A DNA stretch of 64,000 nt from JAOUEA01 sp039933515 (lineage in GTDB: Bacteria > Actinomycetota > UBA4738 > HRBIN12): contig JBDTNY010000129.1 of assembly GCA_039933515.1 (NCBI GenBank), positions 23,953-87,952 on the forward strand, in the 5' to 3' direction. A model generated the notes under the pieces. It saw only the letters and a list, made by a program, of their open reading frames with translations, searched no databases and was not told where the DNA came from. Made by a program: the position numbers and the translations under genes. Positions 43,343 through 50,407 of this stretch are shown one piece after another; positions within the stretch are counted from its first letter, which is position 1, and each line of letters opens with the position of its first letter.

Positions 43343-43864
43343 ATGACCACTGAGATCGCGACCTTCGGCGCCGGGTGCTTCTGGGGCGTCGAATACATCT
43401 ATCTGAAGGTGCCCGGCGTGACCGACGTCGTGAGCGGCTACAGCGGGGGCATCGTGCCCGACGCGAGCTACCGCGAAGTGTGCACCGGCAAGACCGGCCA
43501 TGCCGAGGTCGTCCAGGTGAGCTTCGATCCATCCATCGTGACCTACGAACAGCTCCTCGAGGTCTTCTGGGCGATGCACGACCCGACGCAGGTGGATCGC
43601 CAGGGCCCCGACCGCGGCACCCAGTACCGCAGCGCGATCTTCACGCACTCCGACGAACAGCGCGATGCGGCGACCGCGTCGCGAGATCGGGCGCAGCCAC
43701 GGTTCTCGGCGCCGATCGCGACGGAGATCACCGACTTCGGGGCCTTCTACCCGGCCGAGGATTATCACCAGCGCTACTACGACAAGACCGGCCATCAGCC
43801 CTACTGCCACGCGATCCCGCCGAACCTTCTGCGCGACCTGGGGCTCGTGCCCGCGGCGAGCTAG
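43343..43864 (+). CDS. msrA: peptide methionine sulfoxide reductase A
   Basis: Reduces methionine-S-sulfoxide in proteins and free methionine. The 173-residue protein has the active-site Cys12 in FGAGCFWGVE, plus VSGYSGG, YREVCTGKTGHAEVV, HDPTQVDRQGPDRGTQYRSAIF and AEDYHQRYY, all diagnostic. Cys173-type resolving residues are few: the only other candidates are near 49 and 151. ATG 43343 is preceded by GGAAGGGAAG; an earlier ATG at 43313 would add ten residues without family similarity. The 3' end overlaps the convergent CDGSH gene by 4 bp. Confidence 0.96.
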   Translation: MTTEIATFGAGCFWGVEYIYLKVPGVTDVVSGYSGGIVPDASYREVCTGKTGHAEVVQVSFDPSIVTYEQLLEVFWAMHDPTQVDRQGPDRGTQYRSAIFTHSDEQRDAATASRDRAQPRFSAPIATEITDFGAFYPAEDYHQRYYDKTGHQPYCHAIPPNLLRDLGLVPAAS

Positions 43865-44307
43865 GACCCGACCGGCGGATCCACGATCGGCGCCACCTTG
43901 TGGGAGCCGTCACACATGGGCTGGCACGCCGACGCGCCGCAGCGGCAGAGCGAGCGCCGGCCAGCGTTGGCTGGCACGCGCTCGCCGTCGGCGCCGATGG
44001 TCTCCACGTCGCCGGAGACCCGGACCGGTCCGTTCGCCTTCAGCGCCACGCAAGCGATCGCGGGGTCAGGCACGTCCCAGGTCGGGAGCTTCTCGAGCTC
44101 CCGAGTGGGTGCCGCTTCCTCGAAGCAGCGGTACGGCGCCTCGCGTTCGCAGAACGGCATCGTCGAGGAACGGCCGCACCGACAGAGCGAGAAGGTCGCG
44201 CCGGGCGCGAGATCAGGTCCGAGCACCTGCCCCGAGATCCGGCGAAGCGCAAGACCGCGGACCAGGATCGGTCCGCCTCGCACGATCTCGACCGCGCGCT
44301 CGCTCAC
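43861..44307 (-). CDS. CDGSH iron-sulfur protein with one intact and one degenerate motif
   Basis: A 148-residue protein with two CDGSH-type zinc-finger-like motifs that in the family bind [2Fe-2S] with three Cys and one His. The C-terminal motif CRCGASACQPMCDGSHK is intact. The N-terminal one, CRCGRSSTMPFCEREAPYRC, has the three cysteines but lacks the DGSH histidine, so its cluster would need a different fourth ligand or is lost. VRGGPILVRGLALRRISG is the usual strand pair before the motif. The GTG start overlaps the stop of the companion gene upstream, showing translational coupling. Confidence 0.85.
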   Translation of the reverse strand: MSERAVEIVRGGPILVRGLALRRISGQVLGPDLAPGATFSLCRCGRSSTMPFCEREAPYRCFEEAAPTRELEKLPTWDVPDPAIACVALKANGPVRVSGDVETIGADGERVPANAGRRSLCRCGASACQPMCDGSHKVAPIVDPPVGS

Positions 44308-44981
44308 GGGTCGGTGAACCCGATGGACTTGTGAGTCCCGTCGCAGAACGGTTTGTTGGCCGACCGGCCACACCGGCAGAGGGTGACGCGGTTGCGCACC
44401 TCGTAGGCCTCGCCGTCGGGGCCGACCACGGGCACGCCGCCCCGCACCCAGATCGGTCCGTCGTCGGAGACCGCGACGCTCGCCTCGAAAACCGGTTCGA
44501 CGTCGTCGGATCCGGCCTCGGGAGCCCAGGTCAGGGTGCCCGACGGACACAGCTCGACCATGCGCGTGAGGCGGGCACGGATCTCTGGGTCAGCCGTCTC
44601 CCCGAGCATCCGCCACACGTTCGTGATGCGATCGCCGCAGTACCCGGCGTGCGTACACAGCGAGTGATCGTCTCCCATCACGACCTCGCTCCCCTGGAAC
44701 CGCCGCGCGCGTCCGGCCCGCGGGCCGGTGTCTGCCGAGACCGACGGATCCCAGTCGGCGGTCTCGTGGGAGTCATCGCAGAACGGCTTCGTCGACGAGG
44801 ACCCGCACCGGCAGAGCCGGACCACCGGACCGTCGACGGGGTGCGCCTCGACCGGCGCCCAGTCGACCGGTTCTCCGTACTCGGTCTCGATCTGGTGCGT
44901 ACGCCCGATGGGGAGCCCGACGACCTCGTATGGACCGTCGGGCGTCACCCTGATCTCCGGCTGCTGGTCTGGCTCCTCCAT
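44304..44981 (-). CDS. double CDGSH iron-sulfur protein with a Fer4_19-like domain
   Basis: A 225-residue protein with three likely metal sites. The first CDGSH motif is CRCGSSSTKPFCDDSH (about residues 57-72). A Fer4_19-type segment follows (HSLCTHAGYCGDRI then VELCPSGTLTW). The second CDGSH motif is CRCGRSANKPFCDGTH near the C-terminus. CDGSH proteins carry redox-active, labile [2Fe-2S] clusters. Together with the next gene this makes four CDGSH-like units in one small operon. Expressed divergently from a GntR regulator, 44 bp apart. The cellular role is not known. Confidence 0.88.
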   Translation of the reverse strand: MEEPDQQPEIRVTPDGPYEVVGLPIGRTHQIETEYGEPVDWAPVEAHPVDGPVVRLCRCGSSSTKPFCDDSHETADWDPSVSADTGPRAGRARRFQGSEVVMGDDHSLCTHAGYCGDRITNVWRMLGETADPEIRARLTRMVELCPSGTLTWAPEAGSDDVEPVFEASVAVSDDGPIWVRGGVPVVGPDGEAYEVRNRVTLCRCGRSANKPFCDGTHKSIGFTDP

Positions 44982-45025
44982 CGAGCGTCTAGCATCGCAG
45001 CATCTAAGCGCCCGGGGGAAGCACG
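44982..45025. promoter_or_regulatory. 44-bp divergent promoter region, CDGSH operon / GntR gene
   Basis: Contains the direct repeat AGCATC-GC-AGCATC on the plus strand (44991-45004). On the minus strand TAGACG stands 4 nt before ATG 44981. On the plus strand TAAGCG is followed by GGGGGAAG before ATG 45026. The direct repeat is a candidate site for the adjacent GntR protein, but it does not resemble the classical GntR palindrome. Confidence 0.4.
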
Positions 45026-45409
45026 ATGGAAACGTTCGCCATCACGATCGATCGCGGAGCCGTCGAGCCGGCATCCGCCCAGCTGAAGGCCGCGCTGCGT
45101 CGTCTGATCGATACCGGCGTCATCGAGCCCGGCGACCGCCTACCGACCGTGCGCGCTTTCGCCGACCGTCTCCTCCTGGCACCGAACACGGTCGCGCGCG
45201 CCTATCGCGAGCTCGAGCACGAGGCGTACCTCGTCGGGCGCGGCCGGGCGGGCACCTTCGTGGCGCCGAAGCCACCGCGCGCGCAACGGGAGCCGGACCT
45301 GGACGACCTCGCCGTCGGGTACCTGGCACGTACCTGCGCGATCGGGGTGGACGCCGACGAGGCCGTCGATGCGGTGCGGCGTGTGGCATCGCAGCACCCC
45401 CCCGCCTGA
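45026..45409 (+). CDS. GntR-family transcriptional regulator, YtrA subfamily
   Basis: A 127-residue regulator with an N-terminal GntR winged helix (PASAQLKAALRRLIDTGVIEPGDRLPTVRAFADRLLLAPNTVARAYRELEHE, described here by its ends) and only a short helical tail, as in the YtrA group. The wing is LVGRGRAGTFVAP. YtrA-type repressors usually control ABC transporters, but none is adjacent; the closest target is the divergent CDGSH operon. GGGGGAAG precedes the start. Confidence 0.88.
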   Translation: METFAITIDRGAVEPASAQLKAALRRLIDTGVIEPGDRLPTVRAFADRLLLAPNTVARAYRELEHEAYLVGRGRAGTFVAPKPPRAQREPDLDDLAVGYLARTCAIGVDADEAVDAVRRVASQHPPA

Positions 45410-45466
45410 GCGCACCTCGTATCGCGGAACTCCCCGCGCATGCGCCGCCCCCATAGCCCTCGCCTC

Positions 45467-45472
45467 TATACT
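45467..45472 (+). promoter_or_regulatory. -10 element of the helicase gene
   Basis: TATACT ends 8 nt before ATG 45481; leaderless arrangement, with the LexA box occupying the space to the start codon. Confidence 0.7.
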
Positions 45473-45473
45473 C

Positions 45474-45487
45474 CGAACACATGTTCG
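45474..45487. promoter_or_regulatory. LexA (SOS) box over the helicase start codon
   Basis: CGAACACATGTTCG matches the Gram-positive LexA consensus CGAACRNRYGTTYG at every defined position, within a longer inverted repeat CTCCGAACA-CA-TGTTCGGAG (45471-45490). It overlaps the end of the -10 spacer and the ATG itself, so LexA would block transcription at its start point. Confidence 0.85.
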
Positions 45488-47517
45488 GAGACCTGAACGA
45501 CGCGCAGCGCTTGGCCGTCACGCACGGCGACGGTCCCCTGCTCATCGTGGCGGGCGCCGGCACCGGCAAGACCACGACCCTCGCGGCGCGCGTCGCGTGG
45601 CTCGTCGAGCAGGGCGTTCGTCCCGAGCGCACGCTGCTCCTCACGTTCAGCCGGCGTGCCTCGCGGGAGATGCTCTCGCGGGCCGAGCGGTTGTCCGGGG
45701 CGCGCGACACCGGCCGGGTCGTTGGCGGCACGTTCCACGCGGTGGCGAACCGGCTGCTGCGGCTCCACGGGCGACCGCTCGGCCTGCGTCCCGACTTCAC
45801 GGTGCTCGACCAAGCCGACGCCGCCGACGTGATGAACCTGCTGCGAGACGAGCTCGGGTTCAGCGCCCGCGAGCGACGCTTCCCCCGCAAGGAGACCCTC
45901 GCGGGCATCTACTCCAGGACCGTGAATGCCGGCGAGAAGCTCGGCGACGTCCTGAAACGCCACTATCCGTGGTGCCTCGAGGAAGCCGAGGGGATCCGCG
46001 AGATCTTCCAGGCGTACACGACCCGCAAGCGCGCGCAGAACGTCCTGGATTACGACGACCTGCTGCTGTTCTGGAAGGCCCTCGCCTGGAGCGACGCGAC
46101 GCGGGAACCGCTCGCCGCGATGTTCGACCACGTGCTCGTCGACGAGTACCAAGATACGAACGCGCTGCAGGCCGACATCCTCGCGGGGCTGCGGCCCGAG
46201 GGCACGCCGCGCAACCTCACCGTGGTGGGTGACGATGCGCAGTCGATCTACGGGTTCCGCTCGGCGACCGTCCGCAACATCTTGGAGTTCCCCGACCGGT
46301 TCCCCGGCGCGACGGTGGTCAAGCTCGAGCAGAACTACCGCTCGACCTCGCCGATCCTCGAAGCCTCGAACGCGGTGATCGCGCTGAGCCCGCAGCGCCA
46401 CGAGAAGACCTTGTGGGGCGAGCGGCCCGGCGCACGCGTCCCCACGCTACGGACCTGCCTCGACGAGGCGGAGCAGTGCGACGCGGTCTGCCGCTCCGTG
46501 CTCGCCCACCGCGAGGAGGGCGTGCCGCTCAAGGAACAGGCGGTCTTGTTCCGCACCGGCCACCACAGCGATCTGCTCGAGGTCGAGCTCGCGCGCCGCA
46601 ACATCCCGTTCGTGAAGTTCGGCGGCCTGAAGTTCATGGAGGCCGCGCACGTCAAGGACACGCTCGCGCTGCTGCGCGTGCTCGAGAACCCGTTCGACGA
46701 GATCAGCTGGTTCCGCGTGCTGCAGCTCCCCGACGGGATGGGCCCGGCGACCGCGCGGCGCCTGATGGACCGGCTCCAGGTGCGTCGGGTCGGCGACGAG
46801 CAGCGCTCCCCTCTCGCCACGTTCCTCGAGGAGCCGCTCGAGGTTCCCAAGGCCGCCGCCCACGGCATCCGCGAGCTCCGGAGCGCGTTCGCAGGGTGTG
46901 CCGACGAAACGCTGCTCACCCCCGCCGGACAGGTGGAACGACTCCGCACGTTCCTCGAGCCGGTCTTCGCGAAGCGGTACGAGGCGCCGGCGGCCCGACT
47001 CGCTGACCTCGACCAGCTCGCGCTGCTCGCCACCGGGTACGAGGCCCGAGGGCGGTTCCTGAGCGAGCTCACGCTCGATCCTCCGTCGTCGACCGGAGAC
47101 CTCGCTGGCCCACCGCTCCTCGACGAGGACTATCTGGTGCTCTCGACCATCCATAGCGCGAAGGGGCTGGAGTGGGACGTCGTGCACGTGATCCACGCGG
47201 CCGACGGCATGATCCCCTCAGACATGGCCACAGGCGACGACGACGAGATCGAGGAGGAGCGACGCCTGCTGTATGTGGCGCTCACCCGTCCGCGCGACGC
47301 CCTCCACGTGTACATGCCGATGCGCTACTACCGCCGGCCCCGCGGGCTCGAGGACCCGCACTCGTACGCGCAGCTGTCGCGGTTCCTGGCGCCCGAGGAG
47401 GTGCGCGCGCGGTTCGAGGCGATCGCACCGGCCACCGGCCCCGAGCCCGCCGGCGTGGTCGACCTCACCGGCACCGCCGACGTGGATGCATTCCTCGCCG
47501 ACCTCTGGACGGAGTGA
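45481..47517 (+). CDS. UvrD/PcrA-like ATP-dependent DNA helicase
   Basis: A 678-residue superfamily 1A 3'-5' helicase for DNA repair. Motifs in order: NDAQRLAVTHGDGPLLIVAG (Q/I), Walker A GAGTGKTT (about 25-32), LLLTFSRRASREM (Ia), VDEYQDTN (II), GDDAQSIYGFR (III), EQNYRSTSPIL (IV), STIHSAKGLEWDVVH (V) and EERRLLYVALTRPRDAL (VI). It is shorter than classical UvrD and lacks its long C-terminal Tudor-like part, as in the actinobacterial UvrD2-like or UvrD-accessory forms. The LexA box indicates DNA-damage induction. A HAD gene follows 16 bp later. Confidence 0.93.
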   Translation: MFGDLNDAQRLAVTHGDGPLLIVAGAGTGKTTTLAARVAWLVEQGVRPERTLLLTFSRRASREMLSRAERLSGARDTGRVVGGTFHAVANRLLRLHGRPLGLRPDFTVLDQADAADVMNLLRDELGFSARERRFPRKETLAGIYSRTVNAGEKLGDVLKRHYPWCLEEAEGIREIFQAYTTRKRAQNVLDYDDLLLFWKALAWSDATREPLAAMFDHVLVDEYQDTNALQADILAGLRPEGTPRNLTVVGDDAQSIYGFRSATVRNILEFPDRFPGATVVKLEQNYRSTSPILEASNAVIALSPQRHEKTLWGERPGARVPTLRTCLDEAEQCDAVCRSVLAHREEGVPLKEQAVLFRTGHHSDLLEVELARRNIPFVKFGGLKFMEAAHVKDTLALLRVLENPFDEISWFRVLQLPDGMGPATARRLMDRLQVRRVGDEQRSPLATFLEEPLEVPKAAAHGIRELRSAFAGCADETLLTPAGQVERLRTFLEPVFAKRYEAPAARLADLDQLALLATGYEARGRFLSELTLDPPSSTGDLAGPPLLDEDYLVLSTIHSAKGLEWDVVHVIHAADGMIPSDMATGDDDEIEEERRLLYVALTRPRDALHVYMPMRYYRRPRGLEDPHSYAQLSRFLAPEEVRARFEAIAPATGPEPAGVVDLTGTADVDAFLADLWTE

Positions 47518-47520
47518 CGC

Positions 47521-47526
47521 TACGCT
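47521..47526 (+). promoter_or_regulatory. -10 element of the HAD gene
   Basis: TACGCT ends 7 nt before ATG 47534, directly after the helicase stop, so the HAD gene may also be transcribed independently of the SOS-controlled message. Confidence 0.55.
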
Positions 47527-47533
47527 GGGGGGC

Positions 47534-48196
47534 ATGTCCCAGCCCGACGCTGTGCTGCTCGATCTCTACGACACGCTCGTGTGGAGCGATTGGTGGGGGT
47601 GGCAGGAACGGCTGGCCGGCGAGCTGGGCGTCACCCATGAAGCCGTCGGACGGGCGTTCGATCTGACGCGCCCCGCGCGGTCGACAGGTGCGTACACCGA
47701 CGCCGACGACGACCTCGCGTCGGTGATCCGGGCCGCCGGTCTCGAGCCTGTCCCGGCGCTGGTCCGGCATCTGCGCGAGCTCGAGCACGCCCACATCGAG
47801 GAGGGCGGCGTGAGGCTCTACGACGATGCGCTGCCGGTGGTGCGCGAGCTCCGCGCCCGAGGCGTGAAGACCGCGCTCGTGAGCAATTGCTCGCACAACA
47901 CCCGGCCGCTCATCGAGCGGCTCGGTCTCGACGACGAGTTCGACGCGGTGATCCTGTCGGTCGAGGTGCGCGCGATGAAGCCCGACCCCGCGATCTACCG
48001 GATCACGCTCGATCGGCTCGGCGTGACGGACCCGACGCGTGCGGTGTTCGTCGACGACCAGACGGCGTACTGCGACGGCGCCTCAGAGGTGGGCATGTGG
48101 ACCTACCTGATCCTGCGTCCGGAAGAGGCGGCCGAGGGGCGCCCCGCCAACGTGGAGGCCTACCGCACGATCGACACGCTCACCTCGCTGCTCTGA
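47534..48196 (+). CDS. HAD-superfamily hydrolase (phosphatase type)
   Basis: A 220-residue haloacid-dehalogenase-like phosphatase. Motif I is LLDLYDTLVW with the nucleophile and acid Asp. Motif II is LVSNCSHNT. The motif III lysine is in RAMKPDPAIY, and motif IV is FVDDQTAYCDGA. The helical cap inserted after motif I is of the small C1 type. Substrate is not inferable; members act on sugar phosphates, nucleotides or phosphoglycolate. Its end is 2 bp from the convergent hemolysin III-type gene. Confidence 0.92.
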   Translation: MSQPDAVLLDLYDTLVWSDWWGWQERLAGELGVTHEAVGRAFDLTRPARSTGAYTDADDDLASVIRAAGLEPVPALVRHLRELEHAHIEEGGVRLYDDALPVVRELRARGVKTALVSNCSHNTRPLIERLGLDDEFDAVILSVEVRAMKPDPAIYRITLDRLGVTDPTRAVFVDDQTAYCDGASEVGMWTYLILRPEEAAEGRPANVEAYRTIDTLTSLL

Positions 48197-48197
48197 G

Positions 48198-48860
48198 TCA
48201 CACCGAGAGGAAGAGCAGGAGGATCGCGAGGTAGAACGAGGCCGCGGCCGCGATCGTGAAGACGTGCCAGACCTCGTGGAAACCGAACCACTCCGGCCAC
48301 GGGTCGGGACGGTGCGTCGCGAACACGATGGCGCCGATCGTGTAGAGCACACCTCCCCCCACCACGAGCACCATGCCGATGTCCGACATCGCCCGGGCGA
48401 GCGCCGGCAAGATGAAGATCGCCACCCAGCCGAGGCCGATGTACATGATGCCCGACAAGACGTGCAGGTCGACGCGGTACATCTTGGTCACGATGCCCAC
48501 AGCCGCCCCGGCCCAGACGAAGGTCAGAACGGCCCACGCCGTCATCCCGTGGAGGGCGACGACACACATCGGGGTGTAGGTGCCCGCGATCAGCACGAAG
48601 ATCATCGAGTGGTCGAGGCGTCGCATCCGGGCGTACGCGGCTTCGGTCCAGCCGCCCACGTGATACATCGCGCTCGCGCCGAACTGGAGCTGCAACGCGC
48701 TCCAGTAGACGATCGCGGCGATACGAGCGGCGGCGCCCGGCGCGACCCAAGCCAGCACGAGCCCCGCCGGTAGCGACGCGAAGAACGCCCCCTGGTGGAA
48801 GCGACCGCGCAGCCGGGGCTTCATCAGGAGGTGGCGTGGAACCGCGTTCGTGTCGGTCAC
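48198..48860 (-). CDS. hemolysin III family (PAQR-like) membrane protein
   Basis: A 220-residue protein with seven predicted membrane segments. The PAQR metal-site residues are visible as SAMYH near residue 75, RLDHSMIFVLIAGTYTP near 95-110, and HEVWHVFT close to the C-terminus, which together hold His/Asp ligands for zinc. Bacterial members are called hemolysin III but are rarely shown to be haemolytic; some act on ceramides or modulate membrane lipids. The GTG start is 6 nt after TACGCT with no ribosome binding site. Confidence 0.92.
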   Translation of the reverse strand: MTDTNAVPRHLLMKPRLRGRFHQGAFFASLPAGLVLAWVAPGAAARIAAIVYWSALQLQFGASAMYHVGGWTEAAYARMRRLDHSMIFVLIAGTYTPMCVVALHGMTAWAVLTFVWAGAAVGIVTKMYRVDLHVLSGIMYIGLGWVAIFILPALARAMSDIGMVLVVGGGVLYTIGAIVFATHRPDPWPEWFGFHEVWHVFTIAAAASFYLAILLLFLSV

Positions 48861-48866
48861 CCCACC

Positions 48867-48901
48867 AGCGTAGATGCCGGACGCCGGGACCGGCATAGAC
48901 T
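48867..48901. promoter_or_regulatory. back-to-back leaderless promoters, hemolysin III-type gene / ppk2
   Basis: Within a 48-bp intergenic gap, TACGCT (minus strand, 48872-48867) is 6 nt before GTG 48860 and TAGACT (48896-48901) is 7 nt before GTG 48909. The -35 regions must overlap the other promoter, so the two probably compete. Confidence 0.6.
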
Positions 48902-48908
48902 CGCACCC

Positions 48909-49733
48909 GTGACGCGGCACAAGTTTCCGAAGAAGGTCTACGAGCCAGAGCTCTTCCGCCTGCAGGAGCAACTCGTGCGGATGGAGCAATGGGTGGCCGA
49001 CACGGGCGCCCGCATCGTCGTGATCTTCGAGGGCCGCGACGCGGCCGGCAAGGGCGGCACGATCAAGCGCATGACCGAGCACATGAACCCGCGCATCACG
49101 CGGCACGTGGCGCTCCCCAAGCCCACCGAGCGGCAGGCCTCGCAGTGGTACTTCCAGCGATATGTCGAGGAGCTCCCCGCCGCGGGCGAGATCGTGTTGT
49201 TCGATCGTAGTTGGTACAACCGCGCCGGGATCGAGCACGTCCTCGGGTTCTGCACGGCCGAGGAGTACTACCGGTTCCTCCGTCAGTGCCCCATCTTCGA
49301 ACGGCTGTTGGTGGAGGAGGGCATCATCTTGATCAAGTACTGGTTCTCGGTGAGCGACGAGGAGCAGGAACGGCGATTCATGGCGCGGGTGAACGACCCG
49401 ATGCGCCGTTGGAAGCTGAGCGAGACCGATCTGTTCTCCCGCACCAAGTGGGTCGACTACTCACGCGCCAAGGACGAGATGTTCGTGCACACCGACATCC
49501 CTGATGCACGCTGGCACGTGGTGGAGGCCGACGACAAGAAGAAGGCTCGCCTCAACTGCATCGCCCATCTGCTGAGGCAGATCCCGTGGGAGGCGAAGCC
49601 GCTGCCCGAGATCGAGATCCCCGAACGGCAGGTCGACATGGGGTACGTCCGGCCACCGCAACAGCTGTCCACCTACGTGCCGGATCACGCAGCCTCGCTG
49701 CTCGAGGACCCGCACTCGCCGACCGACGGTTAG
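48909..49733 (+). CDS. ppk2: polyphosphate kinase 2
   Basis: Transfers phosphate between polyphosphate and nucleoside di- or monophosphates. The 274-residue protein is a single-domain PPK2. Walker A FEGRDAAGKGGTIKR is at 40-54, Walker B plus lid is in VLFDRSWYNRAGIEHVLGF, and YWFSVSDEEQERRF and WKLSETDLFSRTKWVDYSRAKDEMF are further family blocks. Single-domain length and the lid sequence suit class I enzymes (NDP to NTP), though class needs testing. GTG start, leaderless promoter. Convergent 4-bp overlap with hemQ. Confidence 0.95.
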   Translation: MTRHKFPKKVYEPELFRLQEQLVRMEQWVADTGARIVVIFEGRDAAGKGGTIKRMTEHMNPRITRHVALPKPTERQASQWYFQRYVEELPAAGEIVLFDRSWYNRAGIEHVLGFCTAEEYYRFLRQCPIFERLLVEEGIILIKYWFSVSDEEQERRFMARVNDPMRRWKLSETDLFSRTKWVDYSRAKDEMFVHTDIPDARWHVVEADDKKKARLNCIAHLLRQIPWEAKPLPEIEIPERQVDMGYVRPPQQLSTYVPDHAASLLEDPHSPTDG

Positions 49734-50407
49734 ACGAGGTCCCCGATCGCGTCGGCGAGGGACTTGCGGATCCCCGTGACGAACGGGATCTCTTCCTTCG
49801 TGTAGAGGCGCGCCTTGGTCCCACGGAGGCGCCGGATCACGTCGACGAGCGACTCAGCCTTGGCCGCCTCGAAGGCGAGGATCCACTCCCAGTCGCCCAA
49901 ACCGAAGTTGCTCGTGGTGTTCGCGAGGACCTCGGGGAAGTCGCGCCCGGCCACCCCGTGTTCGCGGAGCAGCTCGCCGCGCTCCTCGCGCGGGAGGAGG
50001 TACCACTCGGGTGTGCGCACGAACGGATACACGCAGAGGAACGTTTCGGGAGGCGTGCCCTTCACGAAGGCCGGCGCATGGTCGGCCGTGAACTCCGCCG
50101 GCTTCACGACGCCCATGAACGTCCAAGTGAGATCGGTGAGCCGCCCGATCGTCGTACGCCTGAACTCCACGATGGCGCGCTGGATCTCCTGTGGTGTCGG
50201 CCCGTGGATCCAGAGCATCAGGTCGGCGTCGGGACGGAACCCGACGGTCGAGTACGTGCCGCGGACCGTGATCGAGCCCTCCCAGGACTTGTAGAGGTTC
50301 TCGACCTCCTGAACCGCGGCTGCACGGTCGTCGGGATCGGCGAGCTCCTCGCGGAGATCGTCGCTGCCCATGAACACCGCGTAGAGGGCGTACACCGTGT
50401 CGCTCAT
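49730..50407 (-). CDS. hemQ: coproheme decarboxylase
   Basis: Last step of the coproporphyrin-dependent heme pathway: oxidative decarboxylation of coproheme to heme b with hydrogen peroxide. The 225-residue chlorite-dismutase-fold protein has the actinobacterial HemQ pattern (YALYAVF, GTYSTVGFRPDADLMLWIHG, FVRTPEWYLLP, LLREHGVAGRDF with the probable heme-ligand His, and FGLGDWEWILAFEA). It is last in an operon after hemE, hemH and hemY, which confirms the role. Its ATG overlaps the hemY stop (ATGA). Confidence 0.95.
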   Translation of the reverse strand: MSDTVYALYAVFMGSDDLREELADPDDRAAAVQEVENLYKSWEGSITVRGTYSTVGFRPDADLMLWIHGPTPQEIQRAIVEFRRTTIGRLTDLTWTFMGVVKPAEFTADHAPAFVKGTPPETFLCVYPFVRTPEWYLLPREERGELLREHGVAGRDFPEVLANTTSNFGLGDWEWILAFEAAKAESLVDVIRRLRGTKARLYTKEEIPFVTGIRKSLADAIGDLV

